DNA of 64,000 nucleotides from Enterovirga rhinocerotis (GTDB lineage: Bacteria; Pseudomonadota; Alphaproteobacteria; Rhizobiales; Beijerinckiaceae). Location: positions 186,001 through 250,000 of the forward strand of contig NZ_SNZR01000016.1 in assembly GCF_004363955.1 (NCBI RefSeq), read 5' to 3'. Positions within the stretch are counted from its first letter, which is position 1; each line of letters begins with the position of its first letter. The translations under genes and the position numbers were made by a program. Below the pieces are notes generated by a model. The model was not told where the DNA came from. It made no database searches and saw nothing but the letters and a program-made list of their open reading frames with translations. Shown here piece by piece: positions 32,247 to 40,640 of this stretch.

Positions 32247-33529
32247 TCGAGCCCGACGCGCGCACGCGCCACCTCCTGCTCCGCCTGTTCGAGACGGCCG
32301 TGGAATCGGCCCATCCGCGCCATTGCCTCGCGCCGCATCTGCCGGAGCCGCCGGCCGGGCGGCTCATCCTGCTTGCGGCCGGCAAGGCGGGCGCCTCGAT
32401 GGCGGCGGTCGCCGCCGCGCATTACCGCCGGCTCGGACAGCACGACATCGCGGGCCTCGCGGTCTGCCGGCACGGCTACGGCGAGCCGGTCGACGGCATC
32501 GAGGTGGTGGAGGCCGGCCATCCGGTCCCCGATGCGGCGGGCGTCGCCGCGACGGAGCGCGTGCTCGACCTCGCACGGGGAGCCGGCGCGGACGATCTCG
32601 TCCTCGTCCTCCTCTCGGGCGGCGGCTCTGCCAACTGGATCGCCCCCGCGCCGGGCCTCCCGCTCTCGGCGAAACAGGCCCTGACCAAGGCGCTTCTGCG
32701 CTCGGGCGCCGATATCGGCGAGATCAACACGGTGCGAAAGCATCTCTCCCGCATCAAGGGCGGGCGCCTCGCGGTGGCGGCCGCCCCGGCCCGGCTTCTC
32801 ACGCTCGCGATCTCGGACGTGCCGCACGACGATCCGAGCGTCATCGCCTCCGGCCCCACCGTGCCCGACCCGACCAGCCTCGCCGATGCCCGCGCCGTCC
32901 TCGCCCGGCGTGGGATCGAGCCCGGCCCCGAGGTCGCGGCGCTCCTCGCCGATCCCGCGAGCGAGAGCCCGAAGCCCGGCGATCCGGCCTTCGACCGCAG
33001 CGAGTACCGGATCGTCTCCCGCCCGGCCGACATGATCGCCGCCGTCTCCGAGGCGGTCCGTGCCGCCGGCTACGAGCCGATCTCGCTCGGACCCGATCTC
33101 GAAGGCGAGGCCCGCGAGGTCGCCGCCGCCCATGCCGAGATGGCGAAGGAGCTCAAGGCGGCGGGGCGTAAGGCCGCGCTGATCTCGGGCGGCGAGCTGA
33201 CGGTCACGATCCGCGGCGAGGGCGGGCGCGGCGGCCCGAACCAGGAATACGCGCTGGCGCTGGCGCTCGCCCTCGGCGGAGCCGAGGGGATCGCGGCGAT
33301 CGCGGGCGACACCGACGGCACCGATGGCGGCGCGGGATCGGCGAGCGACCCGGCCGGCGCACTCGTCGACCCGACGCTTCTGGTCCGCGCCTCCGCCCGC
33401 AGCCTCGATGCCGCGGATTGCCTCGCCGCCAACGATTCGACCACATTCTTCGACAGAACGGGCGATCTCGTCGTCCCTGGCCCCACCCGCACCAACGTCA
33501 ATGATTGTCGCATTATCCTGGTCGGCTAG
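32243..33529 (+). CDS. Glycerate 2-kinase (MOFRL family, GckA/TtuD type)
   Basis: A 428-residue class II glycerate kinase that phosphorylates D-glycerate to 2-phosphoglycerate. Motifs: AAGKAGASM, VVEAGHPVPDA, LLSGGGSANW, NTVRKHLSRIKGG, SDVPHDDPSVIASGPTVPD, and the MOFRL domain ISGGELTVTIRGEGGRGGPNQEYALALAL and GDTDGTDGG. Such genes appear in tartrate (ttuD) and serine-cycle or glyoxylate pathways; the product feeds gpmI-type mutase. Translationally coupled to the transporter, and its last 29 bp overlap the next gene. Confidence 0.93.
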   Translation: MIEPDARTRHLLLRLFETAVESAHPRHCLAPHLPEPPAGRLILLAAGKAGASMAAVAAAHYRRLGQHDIAGLAVCRHGYGEPVDGIEVVEAGHPVPDAAGVAATERVLDLARGAGADDLVLVLLSGGGSANWIAPAPGLPLSAKQALTKALLRSGADIGEINTVRKHLSRIKGGRLAVAAAPARLLTLAISDVPHDDPSVIASGPTVPDPTSLADARAVLARRGIEPGPEVAALLADPASESPKPGDPAFDRSEYRIVSRPADMIAAVSEAVRAAGYEPISLGPDLEGEAREVAAAHAEMAKELKAAGRKAALISGGELTVTIRGEGGRGGPNQEYALALALALGGAEGIAAIAGDTDGTDGGAGSASDPAGALVDPTLLVRASARSLDAADCLAANDSTTFFDRTGDLVVPGPTRTNVNDCRIILVG

Positions 33530-33998
33530 CCCCCGTTCGGCCCGCCTCCTCATCGCCGCCGGAGCCGCCTGCATCGGCCTTCTGGCGATGCCCGGATCCG
33601 CGCGCGCGGATCTGCGCATGTGCAACAACACCGAGAGCCGGGTCGGCGTCTCGCTCGGCTATCGCGATGCGAGCGGCTGGGTGACGGAGGGCTGGTGGAA
33701 CCTCAAGGGCCGCACCTGCGAGACCCTGGTGCGCGGCGAGCTCTCGGCGAAGTACTTCTACGTCTACGCGGTCGATTACGACCGCGGCGGGGAGTGGAAC
33801 GGCCGCTCCTTCATGTGCACGCGCGAGCGCGAATTCGTCATCCGCGGCGTCGAGGATTGCCTCGCCCGCGGCTTCGATCGCTCGGGCTTCATCGAGATCG
33901 ATACCGGCCAGCAGAAGGCCTGGACGATCGAGCTGACCGATCCCGGCCGGAGCATGCCGGGCGCGCCGCCCGCAATCGCGGCGGCGCCGCGGGGATAG
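33501..33998 (+). CDS. DUF1036 exported protein
   Basis: A 165-residue protein with a signal peptide (residues ~13-35, cleavage near SARA-DL). The mature part begins DLRMCNNTESRVGVSLGYRD and includes WVTEGWWNLKGRTCETLV and YYVYAVDY-like and FMCTREREFVI segments, all typical of DUF1036 integral/periplasmic proteins with paired cysteines. ATG 33501 lies inside the glycerate kinase gene (29-bp overlap in another frame), so it is probably translated from the same mRNA. No function known. Confidence 0.85.
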   Translation: MIVALSWSASPRSARLLIAAGAACIGLLAMPGSARADLRMCNNTESRVGVSLGYRDASGWVTEGWWNLKGRTCETLVRGELSAKYFYVYAVDYDRGGEWNGRSFMCTREREFVIRGVEDCLARGFDRSGFIEIDTGQQKAWTIELTDPGRSMPGAPPAIAAAPRG

Positions 33999-34049
33999 GC
34001 GCCGCGCCGGCCGGGGCTCGGAGCCTGGCGCGAAGGACGCCCCACCGTT

Positions 34050-34146
34050 CCTCATGCTGAGGTGCCGATCGGAGATCGGCCTCGAAGCACGCACAACCGT
34101 GGTTCGTCCTTCGAGGCCTCGCGTCGCGAGGCACCTCAGGATGAGG
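34050..34146. repeat. Family D palindromic element, intergenic copy
   Basis: A 97-bp element starting CCTCATGCTGAGGTGCC and ending GGCACCTCAGGATGAGG; arms GGCCTCGAAGCA and CCTTCGAGGCC. It is related to the copy inside coaBC and fills the convergent gap between the DUF1036 gene and serA. Confidence 0.88.
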
Positions 34147-34165
34147 TGGGCGAGTGCCCGGCCTC

Positions 34166-35758
34166 TCAGAACGCGAGCGGCTTCGCCTGTTTCACGCCCG
34201 GAATGGTCTGCACGCGGGCCAGCACGTCGGCGGGCAGCGGCCCGTCGACCTCGACGAGGGCGATGGCCGAGCCGCCGGGCTGGTCGCGGCCGAGGGCGAA
34301 GGTCGCGATGTTGACGCCGGCATCGCCCAGCGTCGTCGCGAAACGGCCGACGAAGCCCGGCTTGTCCTCGTTCGAGACATAGATCATCGAGGGCGCGAAC
34401 TCCGCCTCGACCTTGAGGCCCTTGATGTCGACGATGCGCGGCCGGCCGTCGGCGAAGACCGTGCCGGAGACCCCGCGCTCGCCGCGCTCGGTCTCGACCG
34501 CGACGGTCACGAGCGAATCGTAATCGCCGCCCGCATCGCGGATCATCTCCTCGACGATCACGCCCCGCTCCTTGGCGATCGAGGGGGCGGAGACGACGTT
34601 CACGTCGGCCAGCATCGGGCGCAGGATGCCCGCGATGGCGGCGCTGGTCAGCGCCTTCGTCTTCATGCCGGCGACCTCGCCCTCGTAGGTGATGCGCACG
34701 CGGCCGATCCCGGTCTCGGTGAGCTGGCCGGCGAAGGAGCCGAGCTTCTCGGCGAGGGCGATATACGGCTTCAGCCGCGGCGCCTCCTCGGCGGTGATCG
34801 AGGGGAAGTTCACCGCATTCGTGATCGCGCCCTTGAGGAGGTAGTCCGACATCTGCTCGGCGACCTGGAGCGCGACGTTCTCCTGCGCCTCCGAGGTCGC
34901 CGCGCCGAGATGCGGCGTGCAGACGACGTTCGGATGGCCGAAGAGCACGTTCTCCGTCGCGGGCTCGGTGACGAAGACGTCGAAGGCCGCCCCCGCCACA
35001 TGGCCCGAATCGAGCGCGGCGCGCAGGGCCTGCTCGTCGACGAGGCCGCCGCGGGCGCAATTGACGATGCGCACGCCCGCCTTCGCCTTGGCGAGGTTCT
35101 CGGCCGAGAGGATGTTCTTCGTCTTCTCCGTCAGCGGCGTGTGGAGCGTGATGATGTCGGCGCGAGCCAGAAGCTCGTCGAGCTCGACCTTCTCGACGCC
35201 GAGATCGAGCGCCCGCTCCGGCGACAGGAAGGGATCGAAGGCGACGACGCGCATCCGGAGCCCGATGGCGCGCTCGGCGACGATCGCGCCGATATTGCCG
35301 CAGCCGATGATGCCGAGCGTCTTGCCGGTGATCTCGACGCCCATGAAGCGGTTCTTCTCCCACTTGCCGGCCTGGGTCGAGGCGTCGGCGGCGGGGATCT
35401 GGCGCGCGAGCGCGAACATCATGGCGATGGCGTGCTCCGCGGTCGTGATCGAATTGCCGAAGGGCGTGTTCATCACGATCACGCCGCGCGCGGTCGCCGC
35501 CGGGATGTCGACATTGTCGACGCCGATCCCGGCCCGGCCGATCACCTTCAGGCGGGCAGCCTTCTCGAGAATCTTCGGCGTGACCTTCGTCGCCGAGCGG
35601 ATGGCGAGGCCGTCATACTCGCCGATGATGGCGGCGAGCCTGTCCTTGTCCTTGCCGAGATCGGGCTGGAAATCGACCTCGACGCCGCGATCCTTGAAGA
35701 TCTGCACGGCGGCGGGCGAGAGGGCGTCGGAGATGAGGACGCGGGGCTTGGTCGTCAT
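34166..35758 (-). CDS. serA: D-3-phosphoglycerate dehydrogenase (ACT-domain form)
   Basis: First step of serine synthesis. The 530-residue length matches the long form with substrate domain, intervening ASB domain and C-terminal ACT domain. Seen are VIGRAGIGVDNVDIPAATARGVIVMNTP, the Rossmann motif IIGCGNIGAIVAERA, NCARGG, VCTPHLGAAT and the C-terminal ACT segment IYVSNEDKPGFVGRFATTLG. A good aaggag site precedes ATG 35758. The ACT domain suggests serine feedback. Third gene of the serC-sseB-serA run. Confidence 0.96.
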   Translation of the reverse strand: MTTKPRVLISDALSPAAVQIFKDRGVEVDFQPDLGKDKDRLAAIIGEYDGLAIRSATKVTPKILEKAARLKVIGRAGIGVDNVDIPAATARGVIVMNTPFGNSITTAEHAIAMMFALARQIPAADASTQAGKWEKNRFMGVEITGKTLGIIGCGNIGAIVAERAIGLRMRVVAFDPFLSPERALDLGVEKVELDELLARADIITLHTPLTEKTKNILSAENLAKAKAGVRIVNCARGGLVDEQALRAALDSGHVAGAAFDVFVTEPATENVLFGHPNVVCTPHLGAATSEAQENVALQVAEQMSDYLLKGAITNAVNFPSITAEEAPRLKPYIALAEKLGSFAGQLTETGIGRVRITYEGEVAGMKTKALTSAAIAGILRPMLADVNVVSAPSIAKERGVIVEEMIRDAGGDYDSLVTVAVETERGERGVSGTVFADGRPRIVDIKGLKVEAEFAPSMIYVSNEDKPGFVGRFATTLGDAGVNIATFALGRDQPGGSAIALVEVDGPLPADVLARVQTIPGVKQAKPLAF

Positions 35759-35780
35759 GGGAGGCTCCTTGGAGGCCTAT

Positions 35781-35870
35781 CCCGTCATTGCGAGGAGGCG
35801 AAGCCGACGAAGCAACCCAGGGGTCGCCGCACGGAAGCTGGGTTGCTTCGCTTCGCTCGCAATGACGGGG
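35781..35870. repeat. Family E palindromic element
   Basis: A 90-bp palindrome, CCCGTCATTGCGAGGAGGCGA at the left and its near complement (GCTCGCAATGACGGG) at the right, with inner arms GAAGCAACCCAG and CTGGGTTGCTTC. Repeats of this type are common in alphaproteobacterial genomes. It occupies the gap between sseB and serA. Confidence 0.88.
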
Positions 35871-35879
35871 CGATGGGGT

Positions 35880-36326
35880 TCAATGGGCGGTGAAGCCGCC
35901 GCGCAGCAGCGCGGCGGCGTCGTCGGAATCGAGGTCGAGCGCGTAATCCGAGCCCGGATTGAGCACGAACCGCGCGCCCGGATGGCGGGCGAGGAGGTCG
36001 CGCACCTTGTCGGGCGCGATCACGTGGTCCCGCTGGTAGAAGGCCTGGGCCCGGACGGGGGCCGAGAAGAACGGCACGGCGGGCTCTCCGCCCCGTTCGG
36101 CGGCGCCGAGTTCGAGCCGCACGCCCTCCGGAATGATCGCCCGCCCGTCCGCTCCCGTCTCGACGCGCGAGCCGTCGGCGAGAAGGAGGGCGAGATAGAC
36201 CTCCCGGTCGAGCAGGTCGCGCATGAAGGCGGTCCGCAGATGCGGCTCGTGCGCCGCGCGCACGAGCTCGATCTCGAGATCGTTCTGCGGCGAGAAGGCG
36301 TCGGTGCCGATGCTGTCGTCGGTCAT
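35880..36326 (-). CDS. SseB-like protein
   Basis: A 148-residue cytosolic protein resembling the SseB N-terminal domain: PQNDLEIELVRAAHEPHLRTAFMRDLLDREVYLALL, then AVPFFSAPVRAQAFYQR and a Gly-Ser-rich end. SseB overexpression in E. coli changes serine sensitivity; the molecular role is unknown. ATG 36326 has a ggag site 7 bases upstream; the frame is open above it only inside a repeat. Its position between serC and serA on one strand supports a link with serine metabolism. Confidence 0.75.
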   Translation of the reverse strand: MTDDSIGTDAFSPQNDLEIELVRAAHEPHLRTAFMRDLLDREVYLALLLADGSRVETGADGRAIIPEGVRLELGAAERGGEPAVPFFSAPVRAQAFYQRDHVIAPDKVRDLLARHPGARFVLNPGSDYALDLDSDDAAALLRGGFTAH

Positions 36327-36340
36327 GGTGATGCTCCAAC

Positions 36341-36485
36341 CTCCCCTTCTCCCCTTGCGGGAGAAGGTGGCCCTCGCGTCAGCGAGGGTCGGATGAGGGG
36401 TGGACACGCGACGGATGCGGAGTTTCGCCCCTCATCCGTCAGCGCTTCGCGCTGCCACCGTCTCCCGCAAGGGGAGAAGGAAGGG
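36341..36485. repeat. Family C palindromic element
   Basis: About 145 bp, ends CTCCCCTTCTCCCCTTGCGG and its complement (CCGCAAGGGGAGAAGG); inner arms GTCAGCGAGGGTCGGATGAGGGG and CCCCTCATCCGTCAG. A type of repeat abundant in Rhizobiales. It lies between serC and sseB. Confidence 0.88.
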
Positions 36486-36495
36486 GTGGCGGATT

Positions 36496-37683
36496 CTACG
36501 CCGCCTTCTGCGCCCGCTTCGCCTTCTCCGCGGCGAAGGCCCAGTCGAGCCAGCCGGTGAGGGCGGCGACATCCGCCGTCTCGACGGTCGCGCCGCACCA
36601 GATGCGCAGGCCCGGAGGCGCGTCGCGATAGGCGCCGATATCGTAGGCGACGCCTTCCGTCTCGAGCGCGGAGGCGAGGGCCTTCGAGAAGGCGGCGACC
36701 GCCTCCTGGCCGCCGGCCGTGATCTCGGGATCGGTGACGACGAGGCAGACGCTGGTGTTCGAGGCCGTCTCTGGCAGCTTGGCGAGGTTCTCGATCCAGG
36801 GCGTCCTGGCCACCCAGTCGAGCACCGCCTTCGCGTTGGCGTCCGAGCGGGCGACGAGCCCGTCGAGCCCGCCTTCCGCCTTCGCCCATTGCAGGGCGTC
36901 GATGTAATCCTCGACGCAGAGCATGGAGGGCGTGTTGATCGTCTCGCCCTGGAAGATGCCCTCGATCAGCTTGCCGCCCTTGGTCAGGCGGAAGATCTTC
37001 GGCATCGGCCAGGCCGGCACGTGGCTCTCGAGGCGTTCGACGGCGCGCGGCGACAGGATCAGCATCCCGTGCGCGGCCTCGCCGCCCAGCGCCTTCTGCC
37101 AGGAATAGGTCACGACATCGAGCTTCGCCCAATCGAGGCGCTGCGAGAACGCGGCCGAGGTGGCGTCGCAGATCGTCAGGCCCTCGCGGTCGGCCGCGAT
37201 CCAGTCCGCATTCGGGACGCGCACGCCCGAGGTGGTGCCGTTCCACGTGAAGACCACGTCGCGCGTCCGGGTGTCGACCGCGGCGAGATCGGGCAGGGCG
37301 CCGTATTCGGCCTTGGTGATCTTCGCATCCGCGAGCTTGAGCTGCTTGACGACATCCGTCACCCAGCCTTCGCCGAAGCTTTCCCAGGCCAGCATCTCGA
37401 CCGGGCGGGCGCCGAGCAGCGACCAGAGCGCCATCTCGACCGCGCCGGTATCGGAAGCCGGCACGATGCCGATGCGGTAATCCGCCGGCACCTGCAGCAC
37501 CTCGCGCGTCAGGTCGATGGCGAGCTTCAGCTTCGCCTTGCCGACCTTGGCGCGGTGGGAGCGGCCGAGCGGCGCGTCCGTCAGAGCTTCGGGGGACCAG
37601 CCTGGGCGCTTGGCGCAAGGGCCGGACGAGAAATGGGGAACGTTCGGCCGCGAGGCGGGCCGGTTCAAAGGCATCATGGCCAT
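36496..37683 (-). CDS. serC: Phosphoserine aminotransferase
   Basis: Second step of serine synthesis (PLP, converts 3-phosphohydroxypyruvate and glutamate to phosphoserine). 395 residues. Motifs: [69 protein letters not shown], and the PLP Lys197 in SWQKALGGE. The divergent Rhizobiales subtype of SerC. Start ATG 37683 has a ggaagga site that lies in the loop of an upstream hairpin; nearby ATGs at 37677 and 37674 are alternatives. Confidence 0.95.
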   Translation of the reverse strand: MAMMPLNRPASRPNVPHFSSGPCAKRPGWSPEALTDAPLGRSHRAKVGKAKLKLAIDLTREVLQVPADYRIGIVPASDTGAVEMALWSLLGARPVEMLAWESFGEGWVTDVVKQLKLADAKITKAEYGALPDLAAVDTRTRDVVFTWNGTTSGVRVPNADWIAADREGLTICDATSAAFSQRLDWAKLDVVTYSWQKALGGEAAHGMLILSPRAVERLESHVPAWPMPKIFRLTKGGKLIEGIFQGETINTPSMLCVEDYIDALQWAKAEGGLDGLVARSDANAKAVLDWVARTPWIENLAKLPETASNTSVCLVVTDPEITAGGQEAVAAFSKALASALETEGVAYDIGAYRDAPPGLRIWCGATVETADVAALTGWLDWAFAAEKAKRAQKAA

Positions 37684-37730
37684 CTGTAATCCATCCTTCC
37701 AGATGGGCGCCCTTCGGTGGGGAAGGGTCT
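37684..37730 (-). ncRNA. Candidate serC leader RNA motif
   Basis: Two adjacent hairpins directly upstream of serC on the minus strand: stem CCCTTC/GAAGGG with loop CCCACC (37710-37727), then stem CCATC/GATGG with the ribosome-binding purines in its loop (37691-37706), then 7 bases to the ATG. This layout resembles the alphaproteobacterial serC RNA motif; the match is by structure from memory, not by a covariance search. Confidence 0.5.
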
Positions 37731-37858
37731 CCCGCCGCGGCCTATGCGCCCGCGGCAGGCGGCTGGTCAAGTGCGAACGTGACGCGGCGGGGAACCATCG
37801 GTGCCCCATCCGTGATATCGGCGGTGGCCGCCTTGTCGCGCGGCATGGAGAGCACGGC

Positions 37859-38449
37859 ATGGCGAACCGCATCCTCGTCTTCTACGGCTCCTACCGCTCC
37901 GACCGGATGGGAATCCGCCTCGCGCAATTCGTCACGCGCCGGCTCGTGGAGGCCGGGGACGAGGCCGAGCTCATCGACGCGAAGGCCGTCGGCCTGCCCA
38001 TGCTCGACCGGATGTACAAGGAATACCCGAAGGGCGAGGCGCCGGAGGCGCTCGAGACGCTGGCCGGGAAGATCAGGGCGGCGGACGGCTTCGTCTTCGT
38101 CACGGGCGAATACAATTGGGGCATCCAGCCGGGCCTCAAGAACCTCACCGACCACTTCCTCGAGGAATGGTTCTGGCGCCCGGCCGCCATCGCCAGCTAC
38201 TCGGCCGGCCGCATGGCCGGGGCACGCGCCGCCCTCGCCTGGCACGGCACGCTGTCCGAGATGGGCATGGTGGTCATTTCGAGCGCTCTCTCGGTCGGTC
38301 CGATCGGGCAGGCCCTGTCGGAGACCGGGGAGCCGACGGGCGAAGCCGGCGCGCGCCTCGCGAAAGGCTTCCCGCGCTTTGCGGACGATCTGCGCTGGTG
38401 GGTCGAGGCGGCGCAGGCGCAACGGGCCAAGCGCGCACCGCCCTATTGA
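37859..38449 (+). CDS. NADPH-dependent FMN reductase family protein
   Basis: A 196-residue flavodoxin-fold protein: [17 protein letters not shown] is the FMN phosphate-binding loop, [23 protein letters not shown] matches the second flavin loop (typical PEYN replaced by GEYN), and [14 protein letters not shown] the third. Reduces flavins or quinones with NADPH, or is a related azoreductase-like enzyme. ATG 37859 has a ggag site. Divergent from serC. Confidence 0.85.
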   Translation: MANRILVFYGSYRSDRMGIRLAQFVTRRLVEAGDEAELIDAKAVGLPMLDRMYKEYPKGEAPEALETLAGKIRAADGFVFVTGEYNWGIQPGLKNLTDHFLEEWFWRPAAIASYSAGRMAGARAALAWHGTLSEMGMVVISSALSVGPIGQALSETGEPTGEAGARLAKGFPRFADDLRWWVEAAQAQRAKRAPPY

Positions 38450-38533
38450 ACGGAGCTAAGCCCAATCGCCGTTGCCGAAGAGATCGAAGAACCCAACGGT
38501 CAGTCGAGACCGACCCTCATCCCTGCAATCCAG

Positions 38534-38797
38534 TCATCCGGCCATCATCTTCACCAGCACGCCGGTGGCGGCGATCGCAGCCACGATCAAGCCGCCGATA
38601 CGCACGAGGATTTGGTGAGCGTGGAGCTCGAGGGTGGTGGCGATATGCTTTTCGAACGTCGCCAGGTCCTGTTTCGTGACGAGTTCCGCCATGATGAACT
38701 CCCGCGCAGCATCCGCATGCGCCTCGGCCTGCTCTTGCGGAATCCCCGCGTCTCGCAGGGTGCGGGCGTAGCCGAGGGTGTCGAATGCGTAGGCCAT
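38534..38797 (-). CDS. DUF1640-like small membrane protein with coiled coil
   Basis: An 87-residue protein: a helical, charged N-terminal half (AYAFDTLGYARTLRDAGIPQEQAEAHADAAREFI), a coiled-coil segment LATFEKHIATTLELHAHQI, and a C-terminal membrane anchor (LVRIGGLIVAAIAATGVLVK). The order matches small DUF1640/CCDC90-type proteins. Start at 38797 is preferred over 38815. Function unknown; it lies between the flavin reductase and a dehydrogenase on the minus strand. Confidence 0.75.
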   Translation of the reverse strand: MAYAFDTLGYARTLRDAGIPQEQAEAHADAAREFIMAELVTKQDLATFEKHIATTLELHAHQILVRIGGLIVAAIAATGVLVKMMAG

Positions 38798-38953
38798 CGA
38801 CCATCTCTTTAGCACGAATCAGGTGGGACGAGATCGAATTCTCGGCAAGGTCTTCGTCCTGCCGATCCCAGCAAGTCAGCTTGGGACGCAATTCAGGCCT
38901 GGTACCGGCCCAAAGCCGCGGCCTGAGCCCGAAAGCCTGCCGCGCGGTCGCCC

Positions 38954-39883
38954 TTATTCCTGCAGGACCTCGCGCACGGCCTCCGCGACGACCTGACTGA
39001 TGCGATAGGCCGATTCCCGCGTGATCCCGGCGAGGTGCGGCGAGAGGATGAGGTTCGGCACGTCGCGGAAGACGTTGCCCGGCGGCAGCGGCTCCTGCGC
39101 GAAGACGTCGAGCGCGGCACCGCCGAGCTGGCCCGAGCGCAGGGCCTCGACAACGGCCGCCTCCTCGACCACGCCGCCGCGGGCCGAGTTGATGAGGAGG
39201 GCGCCCTTCGGCAGCCGCGCGATGGCCGCGGCGCCGATCAACCCGGCCGTCTCCGGGCTGAGCGGGACATGGATCGAGAGCACCTCGCTCGTCTCGAGCA
39301 GATCGTCGAGCGGGCGCGAGATCACCCCGTACTCGGCCCAGGCGACATCCTCCGCCGCGATATGCGGATCGAAGGCCTGGACATGCATCCCCATCGCCCG
39401 CGCGCGGATGGCGAGCGTGCGCCCCGTGAGCCCGAACCCGACGAGGCCCAGCGTCCGGCCCGAGATCTCGCGGCCCGGCGAGAGGCGCGTCCGCGGCCAG
39501 CGGCCCTCGGCCACCGCGGACGAGGCGAAGAAGAGCGGCCGCGACAGGAGCACCATCGCCCCGATGACGTATTCGGCGACGGAGACGTGGTTCGTGCCGA
39601 TGGCGGAGCGCACCTCGACGCCGCGTTCGCGGCAGGCGTCGAGGTCGATATTGTCGAGCCCGACCCCGAGCCTGCCGACGACGCGCAGCCGAGGTGCCGA
39701 ATCGAGGAGGTCGGCGTCGACCCGGGTGAGGTTGCGCACGAGCAGGGCCCGGCAATCGAAGAGAAGGCGCTTCAGCTCCTCGCGCCGCTCGACGAGGGAG
39801 GGGTCGTAGACGCCGCCGATGGCGCGGGTCAGCTCCTCGGCGATCTCGGGGTCCATGAACTCCGTGATGACGATCCTCGGCAT
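38954..39883 (-). CDS. D-2-hydroxyacid dehydrogenase (phosphoglycerate dehydrogenase-like)
   Basis: A 309-residue NAD-dependent dehydrogenase. Motifs: VGRLGVGLDNIDLDAC, LVGFGLTGRTLAIRARAMG (Rossmann), INSARGG with the substrate Arg, FAQEPLPPGN with Glu and LSPHLAGIT with His. It lacks the ASB and ACT domains of serA in this window, so it is a shorter paralogue; substrates such as hydroxypyruvate or glyoxylate are possible. ATG at 39883. Confidence 0.85.
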   Translation of the reverse strand: MPRIVITEFMDPEIAEELTRAIGGVYDPSLVERREELKRLLFDCRALLVRNLTRVDADLLDSAPRLRVVGRLGVGLDNIDLDACRERGVEVRSAIGTNHVSVAEYVIGAMVLLSRPLFFASSAVAEGRWPRTRLSPGREISGRTLGLVGFGLTGRTLAIRARAMGMHVQAFDPHIAAEDVAWAEYGVISRPLDDLLETSEVLSIHVPLSPETAGLIGAAAIARLPKGALLINSARGGVVEEAAVVEALRSGQLGGAALDVFAQEPLPPGNVFRDVPNLILSPHLAGITRESAYRISQVVAEAVREVLQE

Positions 39884-40052
39884 GTCGTCTCCCCGATCCC
39901 GCGCATGTCCCGCACGGCGTTATCCGGGTCCTACAAGGCCCGCGGCGTCGGCGCCACAACCCTTTGCGGCCGCCTCTCCGCGACGCGCGGCCGGAGCGGC
40001 GGGATCGCCGGGAGGGGTGACAAGACGGCGCGGCTGAGCCATCCTGCGCAGG

Positions 40053-40067
40053 AAACGAACCGTGAAC
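40053..40067 (+). promoter_or_regulatory. Candidate LexA (SOS) box before mmcB
   Basis: AAAC-N7-GAAC (7 of 8 matching the alphaproteobacterial GAAC-N7-GAAC LexA half-sites) ends 1 base before the mmcB ATG. MmcB is a DNA-repair gene under LexA control in Caulobacter, which makes the site plausible; a single mismatch keeps it tentative. Confidence 0.35.
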
Positions 40068-40068
40068 G

Positions 40069-40551
40069 ATGCTCCAGGCCAAGCCCCTTCCCATCCGTCC
40101 GGACGGCCGGCAGTCGCCGACGGCGCTTTCCGTCGCGACCGGCGCGCGCCGGCTCCTCGCCGCGAGGGGCTGCGCCACCGTGACCGAACTCACCCTCGCC
40201 TCCGGCCGGCGGGCCGACGTGATCGCCCTGACCCCGGATGGCTGCCTCTGGATCGTCGAGGTGAAATCCTGCCTCGCCGATTTCCGGGCCGACGCGAAAT
40301 GGCGCGCCTATCGTGATTTCTGCGACCGCTTCTTCTTCGCCGTTCCGCCGGATTTCCGGACCGAGGTCCTGCCGGACGAGACCGGGCTGATCCTCGCCGA
40401 CGGGTTCGGGGCCGAGTTCGTGCGCGAGGCCCCCGAGCACAAGCTGGCCGGCGCGCGGCGGAAGGCCGTCACGCTCCGCTTCGCGCATGTCGCGGCGAAT
40501 CGCCATCACGCGTTGTTCGACCCCCAGGGAGCGGCGGGTCTGCTCGACTGA
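40069..40551 (+). CDS. mmcB: MmcB family DNA repair protein
   Basis: A 160-residue protein: TVTELTLASGRRADVIALTPDGCLWIVEVKS followed by CDRFFFAVPPDF and AGARRKAVTLRFAHVAA. This is the MmcB family, a small nuclease-fold (PD-(D/E)xK-like, note ADV...IVEVKS) protein involved in repair of mitomycin damage together with translesion genes in alphaproteobacteria. A candidate LexA box precedes it. ATG at 40069. Confidence 0.88.
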   Translation: MLQAKPLPIRPDGRQSPTALSVATGARRLLAARGCATVTELTLASGRRADVIALTPDGCLWIVEVKSCLADFRADAKWRAYRDFCDRFFFAVPPDFRTEVLPDETGLILADGFGAEFVREAPEHKLAGARRKAVTLRFAHVAANRHHALFDPQGAAGLLD

Positions 40552-40561
40552 CGGCGGCGGC

Positions 40562-40624
40562 GAAGACGGCCCAAGGAAGACGGCCGAAGCAAGCGGCCCA
40601 AGCAAACGGCCCAAGCAAACGGCC
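40562..40624. repeat. Imperfect 13-nt tandem repeat
   Basis: About five degenerate copies of a 13-base unit close to AAGCAAACGGCCC fill the gap between mmcB and the BKACE gene. The last two copies are nearly identical. The unit varies in the first copies (AAGACGGCCC, AAGGAAGACGGCC). It could alter spacing of the downstream promoter. Confidence 0.7.
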
Positions 40625-40640
40625 ACGGAGAGGGAACAGG

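Noticed and set aside
36341-36485. Short reading frame extending SseB-like protein upstream through the repeat
   Set aside because: The added residues derive from the palindromic element and the ATG at 36326 has its own ribosome-binding site.
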